Source of the DNA: an uncultured Lachnospiraceae bacterium
Lineage (GTDB): Bacteria > Bacillota > Clostridia > Lachnospirales > Lachnospiraceae
NCBI GenBank assembly: GCA_947576945.1
Contig: CANPTH010000015.1
Coordinates: 1 to 63,476 of the forward strand
Reading direction: 5' to 3'
Length of the DNA stretch: 63,476 nt
Shown here: in pieces, positions 8,510 to 16,897 of the stretch
How the letters are laid out: each line of letters starts with the position of its first letter
How positions within the stretch are numbered: the first letter of the stretch is position 1
Made by a program: the position numbers and the translations under genes
The notes under the pieces: generated by a model
Database searches by the model: none
What the model was told of the DNA's origin: nothing
The model's input: the letters and a program-made list of their open reading frames with translations, nothing else

Positions 8510-9205
8510 CTAAAAATTCCGCCGATTGTAGATCAGGTCGTACAGATTTAAGGAAGAGATCATGGCAGTGACTTCTTCTACGGATTTCTTGTCAAATTTC
8601 TTCAGGATATGGTTGATCTGGGTCTTCACGGTGGACATTTCTACGTGGCGCAGGGTGCAGATCTCGCGACGGCTTTTGCCATCCAGCAGAAGACGCAGAA
8701 GCTGCAGCTCCGTGGTTGTCAGGGAGGACACGATGTCTACGGCGAACAGGAAGCTTGTCTCGTAGGCCTTTACCCGTTTGAATTCGCCGAGGATCTTGGA
8801 GGCCAGCTCCGGGCGCAGTGGACTCTGGTTAAAATAGGCGTTGCGTATACTCTCCAAAATCTCCTGGGGGGGGGCATTTTTAATCAGGTAATCGATCACA
8901 CCAAGACGAAACGCCGTAAAAATCAACTCATCTTCCTCATAGACTGTTAGAATGATAATCTTAGGATCCTGCTTTGCGCCGAGGATGCTTTCCACGGCCC
9001 GCAGGCCGGCATCCGGTGTTTCCATCTCGATATCCATGAGGATCACATCCGGCTGTGTCTGCAGAGCAAGGGCGACGGCATCCTTACCGGTGTCGGTGTC
9101 GGCCACGACTTCCATATCGGGAGCGGCATTGATGATCTTCTTATATAATCTGCGGAGAGGTTCCGTATCTTCCGCAATCAGGATTTTGATCAGTGAATCA
9201 GACAT
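8510..9205 (-). CDS. NarL/LuxR-type response regulator
   Basis: A 231-residue transcription factor. The receiver domain occupies residues 1-125, with the phosphoacceptor Asp58 in ILMDIE and acidic residues near the N-terminus. A LuxR-type helix-turn-helix lies near 165-215 (LTTTELQLLRLLLDG, then MSTVKTQINHILKKF). Its start overlaps the 3' end of the sensor kinase by 16 bases, so the two are translationally linked. A GGAAAGGAAA sequence precedes the ATG. It probably controls the adjacent sugar-uptake genes, which read away divergently; the target is inferred from position. Confidence 0.9.
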   Translation of the reverse strand: MSDSLIKILIAEDTEPLRRLYKKIINAAPDMEVVADTDTGKDAVALALQTQPDVILMDIEMETPDAGLRAVESILGAKQDPKIIILTVYEEDELIFTAFRLGVIDYLIKNAPPQEILESIRNAYFNQSPLRPELASKILGEFKRVKAYETSFLFAVDIVSSLTTTELQLLRLLLDGKSRREICTLRHVEMSTVKTQINHILKKFDKKSVEEVTAMISSLNLYDLIYNRRNF

Positions 9206-10734
9206 TTTCGTTTCCTTTCCGGCGCTGTTTTGGCGTAGTCTCTCAGATCGGGAAGAAGAATCTGGAAAGTGGTGCCCTTTCCTTCTTTGCTTTCCACGCT
9301 GATACGCCCTTTGTGCGCCTGTATGATCTGATGGGTAACCGTCAATCCGATTCCCCAGTGCTCAGCGATGGGGTGGGAGGTGAAAAACGGTTCAAAAATA
9401 TGGGACAGGTTCTGCGGCCGTATGCCAAGACCGGTATCCGAGATTGAGAGGGCGATCCACTGATCCAGGGACCGCAGCGTAAAAATCAGATTCTTCCGTT
9501 CGGGAGGAAGACCGGACATGGCATCCACGGCATTTGTTACCAGGTTATGGATGGCCTGCTCGAAGTAATCGGCATCCAGGAAGGCCGGCGGTACATTGTC
9601 CACAACATTTACGGATACATGGAAATCTGTCAGTTCCGCAGACATACGGGAGACAATGCGGTGGAGCAGGGCTTCTAGGTCGGCATTCTCCAAGGTCAGC
9701 GTGGAGGCCTTCGTGCTGCGGTGAATGACGTCCAGCCGCTGATAAAGGTTTTGACAGCGCTCATTGATATGAGCCAGATCCCCGCGGTTCTGTTCCGGAA
9801 CGTCCAGAAGGCGGATTTCCGCCTGAATGGCCAGCAGCTCATTCTTCATATAGTGGCAGAAAGCCTTGGAGGTTGTATTGGCAGCATCTATTCTGCCGGA
9901 AAGAGAAAAGCTGTCGTCATTTATTTTTCGGCAGAATGAAGAGAGCAGGATAACGCTCACACACATGATCAGAGCAGCAAGAAGCAGATAATAGGGGAAA
10001 ATATGATAAATTAAGTAGTCCTGAAAAAGTGGCAGGGAAGTATAAACCGTATAGCCGGAAATCCGGGAGAACCGGATAGGATGGACAGGGAGCTGCCAGA
10101 ACAGAACCAGATAGGAGATCATGAGCAGTGTGTAGCTGATCGATTCCCCCAAAGCAAAATATTTGAAATAAGGGAAGGAATAAATCTGCCTGTTTTGCAG
10201 GAACAGATTCAGGATGCTGATAAGAACGATACCGTTATTGAAAACTTCTGTTATGATGTGCGTGACGGATAAAAGAGCGTCATACTGGGCAGTATTCAGG
10301 AAAGCGGGATAGAGCAGCAGGTAAACAGTTTTTCCTGCAAAAGGGTCATAGAAAATAAACTCTGTTACCAGGAAGACAGAGATAAATTTCATAAGCCGGG
10401 AAATACTTTTCCGGTCGGCGAAGGAACAATAGGTCAGAGAGAAATGAGCGCCCATCCAGATCGTCGACAGAGAAAAAAAGTTCAATCCGCGCAGGATCCA
10501 ACTTTTGGGAAGGGGTGTAAACATCATTGTTTTCCAGACAGAATCCGGCAGGGAAAAATAATTTTTGATAATATTATAATAAAAGGTATCTTTGGACAAG
10601 TACAAGATCATGCTGATGATGGCAAGGATGTAGAGCATGCCGGTAGCCAACAGATATCTTACGGAGACGAGTTTGTCCCGATGAAAATACAGAACCAGAA
10701 TAAAAACGATGAAAGCGACAATAAAGTATATCAT
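9190..10734 (-). CDS. Membrane sensor histidine kinase
   Basis: About 514 residues. The first 270 or so contain seven or eight hydrophobic segments, starting with IYFIVAFIVFILVLYF, and no obvious soluble sensor domain. The cytoplasmic part has a phosphoacceptor region with His in AFCHYMKNELLAIQ, an N-box NLVTNAVDAM, a G1 box DTGLGIRPQ and a G2 box GIGLTVTHQII. Start choice is uncertain: ATG 10734 and an upstream TTG at 10770 both lack a clear Shine-Dalgarno. It is divergent from a solute-binding lipoprotein only about 40 bases away, which suggests that the lipoprotein may present ligand to the kinase. Confidence 0.88.
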   Translation of the reverse strand: MIYFIVAFIVFILVLYFHRDKLVSVRYLLATGMLYILAIISMILYLSKDTFYYNIIKNYFSLPDSVWKTMMFTPLPKSWILRGLNFFSLSTIWMGAHFSLTYCSFADRKSISRLMKFISVFLVTEFIFYDPFAGKTVYLLLYPAFLNTAQYDALLSVTHIITEVFNNGIVLISILNLFLQNRQIYSFPYFKYFALGESISYTLLMISYLVLFWQLPVHPIRFSRISGYTVYTSLPLFQDYLIYHIFPYYLLLAALIMCVSVILLSSFCRKINDDSFSLSGRIDAANTTSKAFCHYMKNELLAIQAEIRLLDVPEQNRGDLAHINERCQNLYQRLDVIHRSTKASTLTLENADLEALLHRIVSRMSAELTDFHVSVNVVDNVPPAFLDADYFEQAIHNLVTNAVDAMSGLPPERKNLIFTLRSLDQWIALSISDTGLGIRPQNLSHIFEPFFTSHPIAEHWGIGLTVTHQIIQAHKGRISVESKEGKGTTFQILLPDLRDYAKTAPERKRKCLIH

Positions 10735-10739
10735 ACATT

Positions 10740-10749
10740 TGGTATACCA
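10740..10749. promoter_or_regulatory. Palindrome between the divergent kinase and binding-protein genes
   Basis: The perfect 10-bp palindrome TGGTATACCA lies in the very short space between the two divergent starts. It could be an operator or part of overlapping promoters; such a short palindrome can also occur by chance. Confidence 0.3.
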
Positions 10750-10775
10750 CAAAAGGAAAGGCCGGGTCAAGGGTT

Positions 10776-12056
10776 ATGGGAAAGAGTTTTCTGAAAAAAC
10801 AGGTTTACAGAGCGTTTGTCATGGTGTTGACATGCGTGTCGTTTCTGTTATGCGGCTGTACGGGGGAAGAATATGTGCAGCATGCGAAAAGCGAGGACGG
10901 CTGTGATGAAGACGTCACATTGGACTATTATATTTGGAGTGACGAGGAAACTTATGTGCGTAAGGTAGTGGAGGCATGGAATGCCCTGCAGGGACGGGAG
11001 GCTGTCCGCCTGTTTGTCATTCCGAATGATGAGCATGACGATTGGGTGGAGAATTATGGTGAGAGTGTGGAGGCAGATATTGTAGGGCTCCGGGGAAACA
11101 GCCATGTGATCAAGTTTCAGCAGAGGGGATTTCTTCTGGGACTGCGGGAATATTTGAAGGCGAGTGATCTGGATGTGACAGCTTATGGAAATATGTATAA
11201 CGCGATCACGATCGACAATGAATTTTATGCGCTGCCCACACGAAGTACATGTTGGGTATTGTATTATAACAAAGAGTTGTTTGATCAGGCTGGGGTTCCT
11301 TATCCGGAGCAGATGACCTGGGAAGAATATGAGGAACTGGCGCTTACTATGGCAGAAGACAGTGAGGACGAGAAGATCTGGGGCGGATATTTTCCCATGT
11401 GGATTCCTCAGTTTTGCGCGATCCAAAAAGGCTATTATCTGTTGGATGATGATATGGAGCCTACGCGGGACAGTCTGGAACTGATAAAGCGTCTGTACCG
11501 GGACAGCCACATGCCTTATGAAGAGTTCAGACTCAGGGACAATGATTACTGTCAGGATTTTGAGAAGGGAAATATTGCCATGATGGTGAACGGTGAATGG
11601 CTGGCGAATCAGTTTTTGGAGGACGAAGCGGAGGGGATTTCTGTACCGGAGTGGGGAGTGGCGCCTGTTCCTGTACCGCAGGGAGTGGAAGCGGGAACTA
11701 CGTTGGGCATGTACCAGTTTGCGGGAATTACATCGTCTTGCGTCTGTCCGGCGGAGGCTTTTGCTTTTTTGGAATTTTTGTGTGGAAAGCAAGGAGCCGG
11801 AATCTACGCCAGGGATGCGATCATCCCGGCCTATTCGGATGAGGAGATCCGGGAGATTTACGAGGAAATTTTAGGCGAGGAGAGTACGAAAGTCTTTTTT
11901 GAGGCAAAGCGTGTTATGGAGCAGCCTATGTGGAATGATTACGATGCATTGCTTGAGAAGTTCAGGAGCCTTGCCGATCTGTACTTTAGGGACGAACTTT
12001 CCCTGGATGAGGTTATGAAGCGTTTTGAAAATGCCAGGCGGGATATCCTGCAATGA
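10776..12056 (+). CDS. Extracellular solute-binding lipoprotein (family 1), divergent from the sensor kinase
   Basis: 426 residues with a lysine-rich signal peptide and lipobox LLCGC, so it should be anchored outside the membrane. The mature part is a sugar-type binding protein and clearly a paralogue of the product of 12239-13594. Both share YYIWSDEE/FYIWSDEE, ALPTR-TCW, QMTWEEY and VNGEW blocks in the same order. It is the more divergent copy, with low similarity around residues 75-110. It has no permeases of its own and lies beside the sensor kinase, so it may be a sensory subunit or a second specificity subunit for the downstream permeases. The Shine-Dalgarno is weak. Confidence 0.88.
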   Translation: MGKSFLKKQVYRAFVMVLTCVSFLLCGCTGEEYVQHAKSEDGCDEDVTLDYYIWSDEETYVRKVVEAWNALQGREAVRLFVIPNDEHDDWVENYGESVEADIVGLRGNSHVIKFQQRGFLLGLREYLKASDLDVTAYGNMYNAITIDNEFYALPTRSTCWVLYYNKELFDQAGVPYPEQMTWEEYEELALTMAEDSEDEKIWGGYFPMWIPQFCAIQKGYYLLDDDMEPTRDSLELIKRLYRDSHMPYEEFRLRDNDYCQDFEKGNIAMMVNGEWLANQFLEDEAEGISVPEWGVAPVPVPQGVEAGTTLGMYQFAGITSSCVCPAEAFAFLEFLCGKQGAGIYARDAIIPAYSDEEIREIYEEILGEESTKVFFEAKRVMEQPMWNDYDALLEKFRSLADLYFRDELSLDEVMKRFENARRDILQ

Positions 12057-12116
12057 CGGGCGGAAGAAAACGAAGTGAGGACGGATATACTGTAAGGAAT
12101 TGTTAAGAAAGAGGGG

Positions 12117-12145
12117 TTGATAAAAAATCCGCCTATGCATAATGC
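12117..12145 (+). promoter_or_regulatory. Promoter candidate for the sugar ABC operon
   Basis: TTGATA (12117-12122) and TAATGC (12140-12145) are spaced by 17 bases. They lie in the gap between the two binding-protein genes, about 95 bases before the second. Confidence 0.45.
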
Positions 12146-12238
12146 TGAAATTACACTATAGTAGTCTTGAAAATATAGTACATTTCGGGATAGGCCTGAA
12201 ATATGGCATATACCGGCAAAGAAAGGGAGGTATTATTC

Positions 12239-13594
12239 ATGAAAAAAAGAGCGATCGCGCTGGTTCTGGGCGCGGCAATGGTTATGGGGCTGACGGCCTG
12301 CGGCAGTTCCGGAAGCGATACCGCATCGCCTGACGCGGCGGCAGATGCAGGAAGCGGAACCGAAGCGGAAACCGCACAGGATTCTGCAGAGGGACAAGCT
12401 TCGGAGGCAAGCGGAGATAAAGTCAACCTTAATTTCTACATATGGAGCGATGAGGAAAATTATATCAGAAAGGTTGTAGACGCCTATAATGCGGAACAGG
12501 ATGCCGTTCAGGTTACATTGAATGTTGTTCCCGAATCTGATTATGACGATAAGCTGAAAGTGATGCTTGCCGGCGAAACGGACGCCGATCTGGTTGATAT
12601 CCGAGGTGTCGGACAGATGTCTACTTATGCGAAGGCAGGCGCGCTGCTGGATATCACAGACAAGCTTGCCGGCAGCGATATTGATACGTCAGTTTATGGC
12701 GAAATGTGGGATACCAGTGATTACGAAGGAAAGTATTATGCACTGCCCACCAGAACGACCTGTTGGGCGTTGTTCTATAACGCAGATCTGATCAGCGAAG
12801 CCGGTATGGAGGCTCCGGGCCAGATGACCTGGGAAGAGTATGTTGATTATTCCGCACAGCTTGCCGAGGCGCTTTCCGGCAAGACTGCTGCAGATGGTTC
12901 ACCTTTGAAAGCAGGTTTCTGGGTAAACTGGATTTATCATTTCTATTCCGTACAGCATGGAGTATATGCAAATGATGAGAATACAGAATATATCCAGGCA
13001 TCTTTAGAACTTTTGAATGAGTTGATGAGCAACGGTTCCCATTACACATTTGCTGAAGTTTCTTCCGGTACCTATGATTATATGACAGAGTTCCAGAACG
13101 GCCATGTGGCATTGGTTCCCAACGGTGAATGGTGTGTAAATATGTTGATGGAAGCAGAAGCAAATGGACAGACGGATGTGAATTGGGAAATAGCGCCCAT
13201 GCCGGTTCCTGAAGGGGTAGCAGATGGTACTTCCTGGGGACAGTTCCAGTATGCGGCGGTTACCAGTACCTGCAAGTATCCTGACGAGGCTTTTGACTTC
13301 CTGACGTATCTTTGCGGTGAGGAAGGTTCTTCAATCTACTCATCTACAGGAATGATTCATGCATATTCTTCCGATGAAGCGAAGGTGTCCCTTGCAGAGG
13401 CCAGTGGAAAAGAGTCCACAAAGTTCCTGTTTGAGGCGGACAAGATCCAGGAGCAGCCTAATGTTGGAAATTACGGCGAATTTACGACAGCTCTTGGTGA
13501 GCATGCACAGTTATATCTGCTTGGGGAGACTACGATCGACGAGTGCATGAGCAATTTGAAGACTCAGTGTGACGAGATCCGGAGCAAGCAGTAA
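12239..13594 (+). CDS. Solute-binding lipoprotein of the sugar ABC transporter
   Basis: 451 residues with signal peptide and lipobox LTACG. A Ser/Ala/Asp-rich linker follows the lipid-anchored Cys, then a family 1 substrate-binding fold. Start ATG 12239 follows AAGGGAGG, which excludes an in-frame ATG 12 codons upstream. Two permeases follow on the same strand, so this is the binding subunit of a carbohydrate uptake 1 (MalE/UgpB-like) importer. No ATPase gene is present; such importers usually share a general MsmX-type ATPase encoded elsewhere. The downstream GH5 and GH35 enzymes suggest a beta-linked oligosaccharide as substrate. Confidence 0.93.
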   Translation: MKKRAIALVLGAAMVMGLTACGSSGSDTASPDAAADAGSGTEAETAQDSAEGQASEASGDKVNLNFYIWSDEENYIRKVVDAYNAEQDAVQVTLNVVPESDYDDKLKVMLAGETDADLVDIRGVGQMSTYAKAGALLDITDKLAGSDIDTSVYGEMWDTSDYEGKYYALPTRTTCWALFYNADLISEAGMEAPGQMTWEEYVDYSAQLAEALSGKTAADGSPLKAGFWVNWIYHFYSVQHGVYANDENTEYIQASLELLNELMSNGSHYTFAEVSSGTYDYMTEFQNGHVALVPNGEWCVNMLMEAEANGQTDVNWEIAPMPVPEGVADGTSWGQFQYAAVTSTCKYPDEAFDFLTYLCGEEGSSIYSSTGMIHAYSSDEAKVSLAEASGKESTKFLFEADKIQEQPNVGNYGEFTTALGEHAQLYLLGETTIDECMSNLKTQCDEIRSKQ

Positions 13595-13640
13595 ATCTGC
13601 CGCCAGAGGATTTGCAGGAGTAAGGAAAAGATAAAAAGCA

Positions 13641-13671
13641 GGAAAGAGAAGAGTTTCAATCTTCTCTTTCC
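13641..13671 (+). other. 12-bp perfect hairpin between binding protein and first permease
   Basis: Arms 13641-13652 and 13660-13671 are exact complements around a 7-base loop, with no T-run. Such stems after a binding-protein gene often stabilise its mRNA or partly attenuate the permease genes, raising binding-protein yield; this role is inferred. Confidence 0.75.
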
Positions 13672-13692
13672 GTCTATTATGGGGAAGAACCT

Positions 13693-14604
13693 ATGCAGAA
13701 CAATGACAGAAAGAAGAATACAAAAATTAAATATCGGAAAAGTGAAGTGATATCAGGATATCTGTTTATTTTGCCCAGTGCTGTATTGTTCCTGGTATTT
13801 ATGATTATCCCAATCTTTATGGGATTTTATATTTCCATGACAAATTACGACGGCTTTAAGACCATGGATTTTGTCGGTTTTCAGAATTATACCGCAATGT
13901 TTAAGGACAGCTATTTTACCATATCATTGAAAAATAATCTAATCTATGCGTTAGCGACAGTACCAGGAACGATTGTTCTCTCACTTTTGCTTGCGGTTGC
14001 TGTAAATAAAGGGCTGAAAGGATCCAGTTTTTTTAAGACCGTATTCTTTTTCCCGTACATTACTTCTAATGTGGCGGTGGGTATTATTTGGTCGTTACTT
14101 TTTAATCCCAACAATGGGCCGATCAACAATTTCTTAAGGGGAATCGGCATTGCTGCTCCTCCGGATTGGCTGCTTTCTACCAAATGGGCGCTTCCGGCCA
14201 TCATCGTAGTGTCGATCTGGAAAAGCGCCGGTTACTACATGATCATTTTTCTGGCGGGACTGCAGGCTATTTCAAAAGAGCTGTATGAGGCTGCGGATGT
14301 GGACGGCGCCAGAGGGGGGACCAAATTCTTTAAGATTACATTGCCATTATTATCACCGACTACATTCCTGGTTGTTATTATGATGACGATCAGTTCTTTC
14401 CAGGTATTTGACCTGATTAATGTCATGACAGAAGGCGGGCCCGGACGGGCGACCAATGTCCTGGTTTACCGTATTTACCAGGAAGGATTTAAGTATATGC
14501 ATTTCGGTTATGCGTCCGCAATGGCATATTTCCTGTTCTTCGTAATTTTGATCATTACTGTGATACAATTTATCGGACAGAAAAAATGGGTTACCTATCA
14601 GTAA
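13693..14604 (+). CDS. Sugar ABC transporter permease, MalF/UgpA type
   Basis: 303-residue membrane protein with six predicted transmembrane helices; the first starts near residue 22. The EAA loop that contacts the ATPase is visible as ELYEAADVDGA. It pairs with the next gene to make the translocation channel. GGGGAAG precedes the ATG, and only 15 bases separate its stop from the second permease. The N-terminus is strongly basic and faces the cytoplasm. Confidence 0.94.
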   Translation: MQNNDRKKNTKIKYRKSEVISGYLFILPSAVLFLVFMIIPIFMGFYISMTNYDGFKTMDFVGFQNYTAMFKDSYFTISLKNNLIYALATVPGTIVLSLLLAVAVNKGLKGSSFFKTVFFFPYITSNVAVGIIWSLLFNPNNGPINNFLRGIGIAAPPDWLLSTKWALPAIIVVSIWKSAGYYMIIFLAGLQAISKELYEAADVDGARGGTKFFKITLPLLSPTTFLVVIMMTISSFQVFDLINVMTEGGPGRATNVLVYRIYQEGFKYMHFGYASAMAYFLFFVILIITVIQFIGQKKWVTYQ

Positions 14605-14619
14605 GGGAGGGATGAGACT

Positions 14620-15453
14620 ATGAAAAAGAACAAAGCGCATGCAATATCAAATGGAATACTTATCATCATCCTTCTGGCGGTGGCCTTTAGTATGACGGTG
14701 CCTTTTATATGGATGATCACTTCGTCCTTTAAAAATAATAATGAAATCTTTCTTTATCCGATACGCTGGATTCCGGATCCTGTCCGGACTGCAAACTATG
14801 TAGATGTATGGACAAAGATTCCCTTTTTTAAATATTTCAGAAATACATTTGCGTACTCAGTTACCGTTACGATAGGACAGATTATTACCTGTTCCATGGC
14901 GGCTTATGCGTTTGCCAAGCTGCGTTTTCCGGGAAAGAATGCTATTTTTATGGTATATCTTGCAACCATGATGGTACCCTGGCACGCAGTTATGATCCCT
15001 CAGTTTATGATCAACAAGCGCCTTGGCTTCTACAATACGCCCTGGTCTATCATCGTTATGAATCTGGTCAGTGTTTTTGGTATTTTCCTGATGCGGCAGG
15101 CGATGGCAGGGATACCGGATGATCTGTGTGAGGCTGCGAGGATTGACGGCTGTAAAGAGTTTGGGATTTTTTCCAGAGTGGTATTTCCACTGTGCAAACC
15201 TTCCCTGGCAACATTGGTGGTCTTTCAGTTTACCTTTATGTGGAATGATTATCTGGCGCCCATGATTTATCTGGATAATGATAATTATAAGACGATTCAG
15301 CTGGGACTTGCCAGTTTCCGTTCTCAGTATAATACGGATTATGGACTGATCATGGCAGGTACCGTGTGTTCCCTGATCCCGATTTTGCTCGTTTATATCG
15401 TTGCTCAGAAGTATCTGATCGAGGGTGTGGCGTTCTCCGGACTGAAGGGTTAG
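14620..15453 (+). CDS. Sugar ABC transporter permease, MalG/UgpE type
   Basis: 277 residues with six hydrophobic helices, an EAA loop (DLCEAARIDGC) and the characteristic C-terminus EGVAFSGLKG of the MalG group. A strong Shine-Dalgarno (GGGAGGG) lies before the ATG. It is co-transcribed with the binding protein and first permease. The next gene, a GH5 enzyme, begins 40 bases later, so imported oligosaccharide is probably hydrolysed directly in the cytoplasm. Confidence 0.94.
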   Translation: MKKNKAHAISNGILIIILLAVAFSMTVPFIWMITSSFKNNNEIFLYPIRWIPDPVRTANYVDVWTKIPFFKYFRNTFAYSVTVTIGQIITCSMAAYAFAKLRFPGKNAIFMVYLATMMVPWHAVMIPQFMINKRLGFYNTPWSIIVMNLVSVFGIFLMRQAMAGIPDDLCEAARIDGCKEFGIFSRVVFPLCKPSLATLVVFQFTFMWNDYLAPMIYLDNDNYKTIQLGLASFRSQYNTDYGLIMAGTVCSLIPILLVYIVAQKYLIEGVAFSGLKG

Positions 15454-15493
15454 AATACTCTGTTTTTTATTATCAGGAAAGAGAGTTTTGCGT

Positions 15494-16882
15494 ATGAGAG
15501 AATTTGTACAGGTAAAAGGTAAGAAATTTTACAGGGGAGATGAAGAAATCCTGTTTAAGGGGATCGGTATCGGATCCTGGCTGAATCTGGAACATTTTAT
15601 GATGGGGATACCGGGAAATGATTTCCAGATCCGGCAGTCGTTTGCGGATGTATATGGAAAAGAGGCAGCGGACCTGTTCTTTGACAGGCTTGTAAGAGAA
15701 TTTGTGTCGGAAGAGGACTTCCGCTTTATGAAAGAGCTGGGGATCAACCTGGTGAGGGTTCCCTTCAATTATCGGCTGTTTATGGAGGATGAGAGGCCCG
15801 GGGAGTGGCGGCAGGAAGGATTTGCCTGCTTCGACTATCTGTTCCGGATGGCGGAAAAGTATGAGATCTATGTGCTGCCGGATCTGCATACGGTGCCGGG
15901 CGGACAGAATCCGGACTGGCACAGCGATAACGGGACGGGGTATACGCTTTTCTGGCAGTACGGTGTTTTCCGGCAGCAGATGGTCATGCTGTGGAAGGAG
16001 ATTGCTGCGCGTTATCGGGATGAGGTATATCTGCTGGGATATGATATTTTGAATGAACCCTTTATCATACCTGACCGGATCGATACCGGTGAGGGAGAAG
16101 ATATGGCGACCGGGTTTGTGTCTGCACAGGCGAATGATTTCCTGCCGGACTTCTATGCGCAGGTGACGGAAGCCATACGCAGCGTGGACAGAGAACACAT
16201 CATATTTGTGGAGGGGGATCATTTTGCTTCAGATTTCGACTGCCTGCGGGGTATTACGGATGAGCAGACAGCGTTGACCTTCCATTATTATCCTACGGTG
16301 TGGTATGATAATCTGTATGATAAGGAGTATGACAGACGGGAACGGGAGCAGAAATTCGAGGAAGTATTCTGCAGCCTGATCCGGATCCGTGAGGAGTTTG
16401 AGCGGCCGATCCTGTGTGGCGAGGCAGGCTATGAGATTGCCACAAACGGGATGGAAGACACGCTGCCGCTGATTGAACTGACCTTCCGGCTTTTTCAGAA
16501 ATATGAGGTTTCCTTTACACTGTGGTCGTATAAGGACGCCTGTTTCATGGGACTGGTTTATCCGAAAAGGGATTCGGCGTGGATGAAGCTGGCCGATAAG
16601 ATTCAGGGAAGATGGGATCATCATCGGGCGGAGAGACAGGCGGCGAAGGGGCTGGAAACGCTGCTTGCCGGAGAATATCCGGAAGCCGGAAGAGAAGACA
16701 GATATGTATTGGCGTTTCGGCAGAGAGCGCTTTTATATCCGTTAGAACAGAAATACATTCTGAAACCGCTGCTGGCAATGTATTCGGAAGAGGAAATGCT
16801 GAGGCTGCCGGAAGCTTTTCGGTTTGAGAACTGTGGATACCATGAGGAATTTGCCAGAGTGTATAGAGAATTCACATTTTAA
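15494..16882 (+). CDS. GH5-family beta-glycosidase, cytoplasmic
   Basis: 462 residues with a single (beta/alpha)8 glycosidase domain and no signal peptide. The acid/base is Glu188 in YDILNEP and the nucleophile Glu310 in ILCGEAGYE, the GH5 pattern; HTVPGGQN near 132-139 lines the active site. Lack of a secretion signal and position behind the permeases point to hydrolysis of imported oligosaccharides (glucan, mannan or galactan type); the exact linkage cannot be read. ATG 15494 is chosen over a TTG two codons upstream because AGGAAAGAGAG then sits at normal distance. A GGGAGG precedes the next gene 15 bases downstream. Confidence 0.88.
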   Translation: MREFVQVKGKKFYRGDEEILFKGIGIGSWLNLEHFMMGIPGNDFQIRQSFADVYGKEAADLFFDRLVREFVSEEDFRFMKELGINLVRVPFNYRLFMEDERPGEWRQEGFACFDYLFRMAEKYEIYVLPDLHTVPGGQNPDWHSDNGTGYTLFWQYGVFRQQMVMLWKEIAARYRDEVYLLGYDILNEPFIIPDRIDTGEGEDMATGFVSAQANDFLPDFYAQVTEAIRSVDREHIIFVEGDHFASDFDCLRGITDEQTALTFHYYPTVWYDNLYDKEYDRREREQKFEEVFCSLIRIREEFERPILCGEAGYEIATNGMEDTLPLIELTFRLFQKYEVSFTLWSYKDACFMGLVYPKRDSAWMKLADKIQGRWDHHRAERQAAKGLETLLAGEYPEAGREDRYVLAFRQRALLYPLEQKYILKPLLAMYSEEEMLRLPEAFRFENCGYHEEFARVYREFTF

Positions 16883-16897
16883 AAGGGAGGAGCCGCA

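Noticed and set aside
10734-10770. TTG start with TTGACC/TATACC promoter-like string for the sensor kinase
   Set aside because: A promoter there would give a leaderless transcript and no ribosome site supports the TTG; start left open, ATG 10734 used.
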